From Acidobacteria bacterium RIFCSPHIGHO2_01_FULL_67_28 (GTDB lineage: Bacteria; Acidobacteriota; Terriglobia; Acidiferrales; 2-02-FULL-67-57), in assembly GCA_001766965.1 (NCBI GenBank), contig MEKM01000032.1:1-10698 (forward strand): a stretch of DNA of 10,698 nucleotides, written 5' to 3'. Below, one piece after another: positions 5,957-10,698 of this stretch. Made by a program: the position numbers and the translations under genes. The notes under the pieces are model-generated. The model was not told the DNA's origin and did no database searches. It saw only the letters and a program-made list of their open reading frames with translations. Within the stretch, counting starts at the first letter, position 1, and each line of letters opens with the position of its first letter.

Positions 5957-7456
5957 TCAGTTGGCCGGGACGGTGCGGCCGCGGGCCCAGGCGCGCAGCC
6001 GTTCGATGTCTTCCCGCCGGGTGACCGCCAGCGGGTGGGTTTTCTTGAGCTCGGACAAGAGCAGCTCGGAAGTCAACGACTTCTTGACCGCAAAGGCGGT
6101 GTAGAGCGCCGCCACGATGGCCTGTTCCAGCTCGGCGCCGCTGAAGCCGTCGGAGGCCGCGGCCAGCGCGTCGAGGTCAAACTCTTCCGGCGGGCGCTGG
6201 CGTTTCGCAAGATGGATCCGGAAAACCTCCCGCCGCGCCTCTTCGTCCGGCAGGTCGACGAAGAAAATCTCGTCGAAGCGCCCCTTGCGCAGGAGCTCCG
6301 GCGGGAGCGAGGCGATGTTGTTGCAGGTGGCGGTGACGAAGACCGGTGCGCGCTTTTCCTGAAGCCAGGAGAGGAGCGTCCCGAGCATGCGCTGCGAGAG
6401 CCCCGCGTCCACGTCCGCGCTGGCCGTGGTCGAAGCGAAGCCCTTTTCGATTTCGTCCACCCAGAGGACGAGCGGCGCCATCTTGGTCGCCCCGTCGAGC
6501 GTCTGCCGGAGCTGCCGCTCGGACTCGCCGATGTACTTGTCGTAGAGGCGTCCGGGGTCGAGCCGGACCAGCGGAATCTGCCACTCAAACGCCACCGCCT
6601 TGGCCAGCAGGCTCTTCCCGCAGCCCTGCACGCCCAGGATGAGGATGCCGCGGGGCGGCTCCAGGCCGAACTTTTCCGCCTCGGCGCTGAAAGCGCCGCG
6701 ACGCTGCTCGAGCCACTTCTTGAGATTGCGCAGGTCGCCCAGCGCCGCAAAGCGCTCGCCCAGCTCAATGAACTCGAGCACGCCCGAGCGGCCGAGCTCT
6801 TCACGCTTGGCCATCAGAACGTCGGTCACCGTCTGCTCGTCGAGCCGCCGCCGGGCCAAGAGGCACCGGCGCAACACCCGGCGACCTTCGTCGAGCGTGA
6901 GCCCGCAGAGGTTCCGCGCCAGACGGCGCCGCCCGTTCGCGTCGAGTTCCTTCTCCAGCCGGACGGTTTGCTCCGTTCCCTTCACTACCGACGGGACCAT
7001 TTCCTCGAAGTCTTCGACGTCCGGCAGGCCGAGCGCGAAGCGCGCCACGTCTTTTTGCAGCTCGAGCGGAATCGAGACCGTGGGCGCGGTGACGAGGATG
7101 GAGCGGTTCGTCTGCCGGAACTTGTCCAGCAGGTCACGCACCAGCCGCGCCACTTCCGCGTCTTCCCAGTGGCGGTGGAAATCTTTGAGCAGGTAGAGCG
7201 CGTCCCCGCGCAGGCTGGCGATGTTGGAGAGCGCTGCCCGGGGCGAGTCGGATTGATACAGCGGGTTGCGGGTGCCCGAGCGCGCCAGGCCGCTCGTCAG
7301 CGTCCAGACGTAGAGCGGCACGCCCAGCTCCTCGGCGACGGCCTCGACCAGCGCCTCGGCCCGTGCTTCTTCCCACGTCTCGATGTACACAATGGGGTAG
7401 CGCGACTGGATGAGGAGCTTCAGTTCCTTCGCGAGGTCGCGCTTCTCGGCTGCCAC
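5957..7456 (-). CDS. Ycf46-like AAA+ ATPase
   Basis: A 499-residue AAA+ protein with the length and architecture of the Ycf46 family, known from chloroplast genomes, cyanobacteria and many other bacteria. In cyanobacteria a member has been linked to control of inorganic carbon use; the molecular function is unknown. The C-terminal AAA+ module has Walker A GVQGCGKS (275-282), a pore-loop-like LYDKYIGESE (304-313), Walker B LVLWVDE (329-335), sensor 1 TATCNN (375-380), the arginine-finger region LRKGRFDE (389-396) and a sensor-2 region GFSGAELEQA (437-446). The N-terminal half lacks a P-loop but keeps ALYLLKDFH (86-94) and SILVTAP (119-125), like worn Walker B and sensor-1 strands. No zinc protease motif follows, so it is not FtsH. 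The ORF opens with TTG at 7462 directly after a stop; GTG at 7456 is preferred because AGGTGA lies 6 nt before it. It is divergent from gcvT and 98 bp upstream of phoH. Confidence 0.88.
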   Translation of the reverse strand: MAAEKRDLAKELKLLIQSRYPIVYIETWEEARAEALVEAVAEELGVPLYVWTLTSGLARSGTRNPLYQSDSPRAALSNIASLRGDALYLLKDFHRHWEDAEVARLVRDLLDKFRQTNRSILVTAPTVSIPLELQKDVARFALGLPDVEDFEEMVPSVVKGTEQTVRLEKELDANGRRRLARNLCGLTLDEGRRVLRRCLLARRRLDEQTVTDVLMAKREELGRSGVLEFIELGERFAALGDLRNLKKWLEQRRGAFSAEAEKFGLEPPRGILILGVQGCGKSLLAKAVAFEWQIPLVRLDPGRLYDKYIGESERQLRQTLDGATKMAPLVLWVDEIEKGFASTTASADVDAGLSQRMLGTLLSWLQEKRAPVFVTATCNNIASLPPELLRKGRFDEIFFVDLPDEEARREVFRIHLAKRQRPPEEFDLDALAAASDGFSGAELEQAIVAALYTAFAVKKSLTSELLLSELKKTHPLAVTRREDIERLRAWARGRTVPAN

Positions 7457-7462
7457 CGGCAA

Positions 7463-7468
7463 TCACCT
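7463..7468 (-). promoter_or_regulatory. Ribosome binding site deciding the AAA+ start
   Basis: The minus strand reads AGGTGA, ending 6 nt before GTG at 7456-7454. It abuts the alternative TTG at 7462 with no spacing, so the GTG is the better start. The TGA inside the motif also closes the upstream frame. A 5-bp hairpin (GCCCG, AATG loop, CGGGC) sits just upstream at 7472-7485 on the same strand. Confidence 0.6.
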
Positions 7469-7505
7469 GCTGGCCCGCATTCGGGCTGGCCGAGACACTA
7501 AACGA

Positions 7506-7541
7506 CTCCACCCGGCGACGCAAGCGCGCCGGGTCGTGGAG
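7506..7541. repeat. Long imperfect inverted repeat (12-bp stem with 3-nt bulge)
   Basis: CTCCA (7506-7510) pairs with TGGAG (7537-7541), and CCCGGCG (7511-7517) pairs with CGCCGGG (7527-7533). This leaves a 3-nt bulge (TCG, 7534-7536) and a 9-nt loop. Both arms are GC-rich, so a strong hairpin would form in RNA from either strand. On the plus strand it is followed by a T-rich but interrupted CAGTTTCGTTT, which recalls a weak intrinsic terminator. On the minus strand it would lie about 50 nt upstream of the AAA+ start, in its probable promoter or leader. A weak -10-like TTTAGT (7502-7497, minus strand) flanks it without a good -35, so I do not call a promoter for the AAA+ gene. Confidence 0.6.
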
Positions 7542-7552
7542 CAGTTTCGTTT

Positions 7553-7623
7553 CTGTAGCGGCGGTCTGTGACCGCCGATCCGGGGTCGCCACAACCTGCT
7601 GCGCTCATAGAGCGCCGCTACAG
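7553..7623. repeat. 71-bp palindromic element: 11-bp terminal inverted repeats around two hairpins
   Basis: Perfect 11-bp terminal inverted repeats CTGTAGCGGCG (7553-7563) and CGCCGCTACAG (7613-7623) bracket the element. Inside are two further perfect hairpins: CGGCGGTC / GACCGCCG (7559-7566 and 7570-7577, TGT loop) and GCGCTC / GAGCGC (7601-7606 and 7610-7615, ATA loop). The internal hairpins use part of the terminal repeats, so the outer stem and the two inner stems compete. It has no coding capacity, lies between divergent genes and occurs once here. This is the form of a REP/MITE-like dispersed repeat, which is the working call; a regulatory cruciform for the divergent promoters is the alternative. 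Copy number elsewhere cannot be seen. Confidence 0.7.
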
Positions 7624-7643
7624 CAATCGTCGCGGAGCCGTCC

Positions 7644-7672
7644 TTGACCGTCCTCTGCCCCTATGTTACTTT
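7644..7672 (+). promoter_or_regulatory. Candidate sigma-70 promoter of the gcv operon
   Basis: TTGACC (7644-7649), a 17-bp spacer and TACTTT (7667-7672), with a TGT immediately before the -10 (7664-7666) that fits the extended -10 TGn form. The predicted start near 7679 gives a leader of about 25 nt before the gcvT TTG, with the Shine-Dalgarno inside it. It begins 21 bp downstream of the 71-bp palindromic element. Nothing resembling a glycine riboswitch fits in so short a leader. Confidence 0.5.
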
Positions 7673-7692
7673 GCGAAGTCCGGCCCGACGTC

Positions 7693-7697
7693 GAGGA
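7693..7697 (+). promoter_or_regulatory. Ribosome binding site fixing a TTG start for gcvT
   Basis: GAGGA lies 6 nt before TTG at 7704-7706. The other upstream in-frame candidate, TTG at 7644, coincides with the proposed -35 box and would add 20 basic residues absent from GcvT proteins. TTG at 7704 is therefore preferred. Confidence 0.7.
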
Positions 7698-7703
7698 TTT
7701 CGC

Positions 7704-8813
7704 TTGACCACGGAAACCACAACGGCTCCCCGCAAGACCGCCTTGAACGCCGCCCACCGCGCCCTGGGCGGGAAGATGGTTTCTTTCGCCGGCTTCGACA
7801 TGCCGGTCGAATACTCCGGCATCATCCCCGAGCACCGCGCGGTGCGCACGGCCGCGGGCCTATTCGACGTCAGCCACATGGGCGAAATCGAAATCCGCGG
7901 CCCGCAGGCGCTGGCGCTCGTCCAGCAGGCGACCTGCAACGACGCCGCCAAGCTCGCCCTCGGCCAGGCGCACTACTCCGCCCTGCTCACCGACCGCGGC
8001 ACCTTTGTCGACGACCTGCTGGTGCACAAGGTTTCCGACACGCACTACTTCCTCTGCGTCAACGCCTCGAACCGCGAGAAAGACTTCGAGCACATCCGCC
8101 GCCAGAACCGCTTTGACGCCGAAGCCAAGAACACGAGCGACGACTACACCCAGCTCGCCCTCCAAGGGCCCCGGGCCGCGGCCATCCTGCAGCCGCTCAC
8201 GCCGGTTGACCTTTCCCCGCTGCGCAACTACCGCTTCACTTTCGGCAAAGCCTGCGGGGTCGACTGCCTCCTCGCCCGCACCGGCTACACCGGCGAAGAC
8301 GGCTTCGAGGTTTACTTCGACCCGGCGGAATCGGAAAAAGTGTGGAACGCGCTCCTCGAAGCCGGGAAGAAAGAAGGGCTCGTCCCCTGCGGGCTCGGCG
8401 CGCGCAACACGCTGCGCCTGGAAGCCTCGATGGCGCTCTACGGGCACGAGATTGACGACACCACCAACCTCTGGGAAGCCGGGCTCGACTGGATCTGCAA
8501 GCTCGACAAGGGCGAGTTCACCGGCCGCGCCGCGCTCCTCGCCGCGCAGCAGCGCGGCCTCACGCGGAAGCTCATCGGCTTCGAGATGCGCGCGCGCGGC
8601 ATCGCCCGCGACGCCTACCCGGTTTTCGCGGACGGGCGCGAGGTCGGCCGCGTCACCAGCGGCTCCCCTGCTCCGTTTTTGCAGAAGAACATCGGCCTGG
8701 CCTACGTGCCGGTCGAAATGAGCGCGGTGGGCACGCGCCTTGCCATCGGCATTCGCGGACAGCCGGTGGCGGCGGAAATCGTGCCCACGCCGTTCTACAA
8801 ACGGCCCCGGTAA
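7704..8813 (+). CDS. gcvT: Aminomethyltransferase, glycine cleavage system T protein
   Basis: A 369-residue GcvT. It takes the aminomethyl group from lipoyl-GcvH, releases ammonia and passes the one-carbon unit to tetrahydrofolate as 5,10-methylene-THF, in the cytoplasm. Family landmarks run in order: GGKMVSFAGFDMPVEY (22-37), GLFDVSHMGE (52-61), the FVDDLLV segment (101-107) that carries the catalytic Asp, the folate-pocket stretch ARTGYTGEDGFEVY (191-204), LGARNTLRLEASMALYGHE (231-249) and TSGSPAPFLQKNIGLAYV (318-335). Length is as expected. The start is TTG at 7704, with a GAGGA Shine-Dalgarno. The gene opens the gcvT-gcvH-gcvPA-gcvPB operon; gcvH follows after 32 nt. Confidence 0.96.
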   Translation: MTTETTTAPRKTALNAAHRALGGKMVSFAGFDMPVEYSGIIPEHRAVRTAAGLFDVSHMGEIEIRGPQALALVQQATCNDAAKLALGQAHYSALLTDRGTFVDDLLVHKVSDTHYFLCVNASNREKDFEHIRRQNRFDAEAKNTSDDYTQLALQGPRAAAILQPLTPVDLSPLRNYRFTFGKACGVDCLLARTGYTGEDGFEVYFDPAESEKVWNALLEAGKKEGLVPCGLGARNTLRLEASMALYGHEIDDTTNLWEAGLDWICKLDKGEFTGRAALLAAQQRGLTRKLIGFEMRARGIARDAYPVFADGREVGRVTSGSPAPFLQKNIGLAYVPVEMSAVGTRLAIGIRGQPVAAEIVPTPFYKRPR

Positions 8814-8845
8814 CGCCCCACGCCCGGGCCGACAAGGAAAGGCGC

Positions 8846-9238
8846 ATGTACCCCGAAAACTACCGCTACACGAAAGAGCACGAGTGGATCAAGGCCGACA
8901 AGACGAACGGCACCGTCGGCATCACCCACTACGCCCAGGAGAAGCTGGGCGACATCGTCTTCGTCGAGCTGCCCAAAGTGGGCCGGCACTTCGACGCCCA
9001 GGAGTCGTTCGGGACGGTGGAGTCGGTGAAGGCGGTCTCGGACATCTACTCGCCGGCCAACGGCTCGGTGACAGAGGTGAACGCGGCGCTCGCTGACAAC
9101 CCCGCCCTCCTCAACCAGGACCCGCACGGCGCCGCCTGGCTCATCAAGCTCAAGCTCGACGACCCCAAGGAAGTCGAGCACCTGATGTCCGCCGAAGAGT
9201 ACGACGAGTTCGTCCGCGCGGCCGAGGAAGAGCACTAG
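8846..9238 (+). CDS. gcvH: Glycine cleavage system H protein (lipoyl carrier)
   Basis: A 130-residue GcvH, the mobile lipoyl carrier that shuttles the aminomethyl intermediate from GcvP to GcvT and is then reoxidised by lipoamide dehydrogenase. The lipoylation site is intact in GTVESVKAVSD, with the acceptor lysine at 62. The N-terminal YRYTKEHEWI (6-15) and the GDIVFVELPKVG stretch (35-46) are typical, as is the loop SPANGSVTEVN after the lipoyl turn. The start ATG at 8846 is preceded by AAGGAAAGG, a good Shine-Dalgarno. It sits 32 nt after gcvT and 7 nt before gcvPA. The enzymes that attach lipoate are not in the window. Confidence 0.97.
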   Translation: MYPENYRYTKEHEWIKADKTNGTVGITHYAQEKLGDIVFVELPKVGRHFDAQESFGTVESVKAVSDIYSPANGSVTEVNAALADNPALLNQDPHGAAWLIKLKLDDPKEVEHLMSAEEYDEFVRAAEEEH

Positions 9239-9245
9239 AGCCCGG

Positions 9246-10586
9246 ATGCGCTACCTCCCCAAGTCCGAGCGCGACCGGCGCGAGATGCTCGCTGCCCTGG
9301 GTGCGGCTTCGATCGGCGAGCTCTTCGGCTGCGTCCCCGCCTCGGCCCGCATGAGCCGCCCGCTCGACCTGCCGGCGGCGCTGTCGGAGCCCGAGATCCT
9401 CGACTTCTTCCGCGCCCGCGCCGCCGAGAACGCCCCCGGCGACACGCTGCGCCTCCTCGGCGCCGGCGCCTACGACCACTTCCGTCCCGTGGTGGTGGAC
9501 GCTCTGCTCTCCCGCGGCGAGTTCCTCACCGCCTACACGCCTTACCAGGCGGAAATCTCCCAGGGAACATTGCAAGCCATCTTCGAGTTCCAGACGATGA
9601 TGTGCCAGCTCACGGGGCAGGAGGTCGCCAACGCCTCGATGTACGACGGCTCGACTGCGCTGCCCGAGGCGGTGATGATGGCGGTGCGGCTGACCGAACG
9701 CCGCCGCGTAGTGGTGGCCCGGAGCATCCACCCCGAATACCGCCAGGTCCTCCGCACCTACGCGCGGAGCCAGGGGCTCGAGCTGGTCGAGCTGCCCTGG
9801 GCGGCAAACGGACAGCTGGACTCGAAGGCCCTGGCCGCGGTGCTGAACGATGAAACCGCGGCCGTGGCGGTGCAGTCGCCGAACTTCTTCGGCTGCGTCG
9901 AAGACGTCGCCGCGGCCGCCGAAGCGGCGCACGCCCGCGGCGCGCTGCTCATCGACGTCATCACCGAGGGGGTGTCCCTCGGCCTGCTGCGCCCGCCGGC
10001 CGAGGCCGACATCGTGGCGCTGGAGGCGCAGTCGTTCGCCATGCCGCCGAGCTACGGCGGGCCCTGGGTCGGCGTGATCGCCAGCAAGGAAAAGTTCGTC
10101 CGCAGCCTGCCGGGGCGGCTGGCCGGGCAGACGACCGACCAGGACGGCCGCCGCGGGTTCGTGCTCACGCTCGCCACCCGCGAGCAGCACATCCGCCGCG
10201 AGAAGGCGACCTCGAACATCTGCACCAACCAGGCCCTGTGCGCGCTGGCGGCCACCATCTTTCTTTCCGTCTACGGCAAGCAGGGCCTGCGCGAGCTGGC
10301 CGAGCAGAACCTGGCCAAGGCGCACTACCTGGCCGACGCGCTGGCAAAACTTTCCGGCGCGAAGCGCGCTTTCACCGCGCCGTTCTTCAACGAGTTCGTG
10401 GTCAGCGTCGGCGGCGACGCCGCCCGCGCGCACAGGAAGCTGCTCGAGAAGAAGATGGTGGCCGGGGTCGAGCTCGGGCGCTGGTATCCCGAGCTGAAAA
10501 ACCACCTGCTGCTCTGCGCGACGGAAACCGCGAAGCGCGCCGACCTCGACCGCTTCGCGGCGGCCTTCGCCGAGGCGCTCCGATGA
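9246..10586 (+). CDS. gcvPA: Glycine dehydrogenase (decarboxylating) subunit 1
   Basis: A 446-residue alpha-type half of a split P protein. With GcvPB it forms the PLP enzyme that decarboxylates glycine and loads the aminomethyl group onto lipoyl-GcvH. Family stretches visible: MRYLPKSERDRREML (1-15), YTPYQAEISQGTLQAIFEFQ (97-116), MYDGSTALPEAVMMA (132-146), PSYGGPWVGVIA (268-279) and TREQHIRREKATSNICTNQAL (331-351). Subunit 1 has the aminotransferase-like fold but does not carry the PLP lysine; that is on GcvPB. The length is normal. The ATG lies 7 nt after gcvH; its own Shine-Dalgarno is poor, but GAGGAAGAG at the end of gcvH may serve. Its TGA overlaps the gcvPB ATG by 4 bp. Confidence 0.96.
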   Translation: MRYLPKSERDRREMLAALGAASIGELFGCVPASARMSRPLDLPAALSEPEILDFFRARAAENAPGDTLRLLGAGAYDHFRPVVVDALLSRGEFLTAYTPYQAEISQGTLQAIFEFQTMMCQLTGQEVANASMYDGSTALPEAVMMAVRLTERRRVVVARSIHPEYRQVLRTYARSQGLELVELPWAANGQLDSKALAAVLNDETAAVAVQSPNFFGCVEDVAAAAEAAHARGALLIDVITEGVSLGLLRPPAEADIVALEAQSFAMPPSYGGPWVGVIASKEKFVRSLPGRLAGQTTDQDGRRGFVLTLATREQHIRREKATSNICTNQALCALAATIFLSVYGKQGLRELAEQNLAKAHYLADALAKLSGAKRAFTAPFFNEFVVSVGGDAARAHRKLLEKKMVAGVELGRWYPELKNHLLLCATETAKRADLDRFAAAFAEALR

Positions 10587-10698
10587 GCGAGAAAATCCGC
10601 AAGGCCGCGGGGCACGTCACCCAGAGCGAAGCGCTCCTGTTCGAAAAAAGCTCGCCCGGCAAGCGCGGCTACTCCCTGCCCCCGCTCGACGTCCCGGC
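10583..10698 (+). CDS. gcvPB: Glycine dehydrogenase (decarboxylating) subunit 2, 5' part only
   Basis: The first 38 codons of the PLP-binding half of the split P protein; the window ends inside the gene. The diagnostic N-terminal motif is present: LLFEKSSPGKRGYSLPPLDVP at residues 18-38, close to the 'LIFE.S.PGR.GYSLP..DVP' form of GcvPB proteins. The ATG overlaps the gcvPA stop in an ATGA, the usual coupling of these two subunits, which must be made in equal amounts. The PLP-binding lysine and the rest of the protein lie outside the window. Confidence 0.93.
   Translation, partial: MSEKIRKAAGHVTQSEALLFEKSSPGKRGYSLPPLDVP

Noticed and set aside
6035..7501. Long plus-strand open frame (488 codons) opposite the AAA+ gene
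   Set aside because: It is antisense to a protein with complete AAA+ motifs, and its composition is that of a codon shadow (Arg, Leu, Glu, Gln, His-rich).
9150..10505. Minus-strand open frame (451 codons) opposite gcvH/gcvPA
   Set aside because: It covers clear gcvPA sequence and shows only Gly/Arg/His/Ala-rich low-complexity translation, so it is not a gene.
1..10698. Defence island, phage, insertion sequence, CRISPR, tRNA or rRNA
   Set aside because: No transposase, integrase, nuclease-defence domain, spaced repeat array or RNA gene signature was seen. Codon use is even across the genes, so there is no sign of recent transfer.

Overview
The window looks like a chromosomal, mostly housekeeping stretch from a GC-rich (roughly 65% by eye) Gram-negative-type bacterium. 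An Acidobacteriota member, or a similar soil lineage, is the best guess. The grounds are the codon bias toward G/C, the split glycine decarboxylase (gcvPA/gcvPB), the gene order phoH-ybeY-CNNM-era, an exported FecR-domain protein with no neighbouring sigma factor, and a Ycf46-type AAA+ ATPase. This assignment is inference; no rRNA gene is present to prove it.

Layout. 1-51 (+): the last 16 codons of an unidentified gene. 61-1317 (+): a DUF418/YeiB-type membrane protein, probably co-transcribed with that gene. 1369-2181 (-): an exported FecR-domain protein, convergent with the DUF418 gene. 2258-5858 (-): a compact operon read phoH, ybeY, CNNM/CorC-type membrane protein, era. Two of its junctions are 4-bp ATGA overlaps and one is a 6-nt gap. 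Its theme is RNA and ribosome maturation: a PhoH-like RNA-associated ATPase, the YbeY rRNA endonuclease and the Era 16S/30S assembly GTPase, plus a CBS-domain membrane protein of the ion-efflux family. 5957-7456 (-): a Ycf46-like AAA+ ATPase. 7457-7703: a divergent control region of about 250 bp with two striking inverted-repeat structures and a well-formed promoter for the rightward genes. 7704-10698 (+): the glycine cleavage operon gcvT-gcvH-gcvPA-gcvPB, with gcvPB cut by the window edge.

How the genes work together. GcvPA/PB decarboxylate glycine and pass the aminomethyl group to lipoyl-GcvH. GcvT then releases ammonia and charges tetrahydrofolate. The L protein (lipoamide dehydrogenase) is not in the window. 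No glycine riboswitch lies ahead of gcvT. Three candidate sigma-70 promoters (before fecR-like, phoH and gcvT) share a TTGAC(T/C) -35 box, a 17-bp spacer and short leaders.

I found no defence system, CRISPR array, prophage, insertion sequence, tRNA or rRNA. The features least explained by known gene families are the 71-bp bracketed double hairpin at 7553-7623 with its neighbouring stem, the Ycf46 homologue with a degenerate-looking N-terminal half, and the tail-anchored orphan FecR protein. No convincing new multi-gene system is visible.
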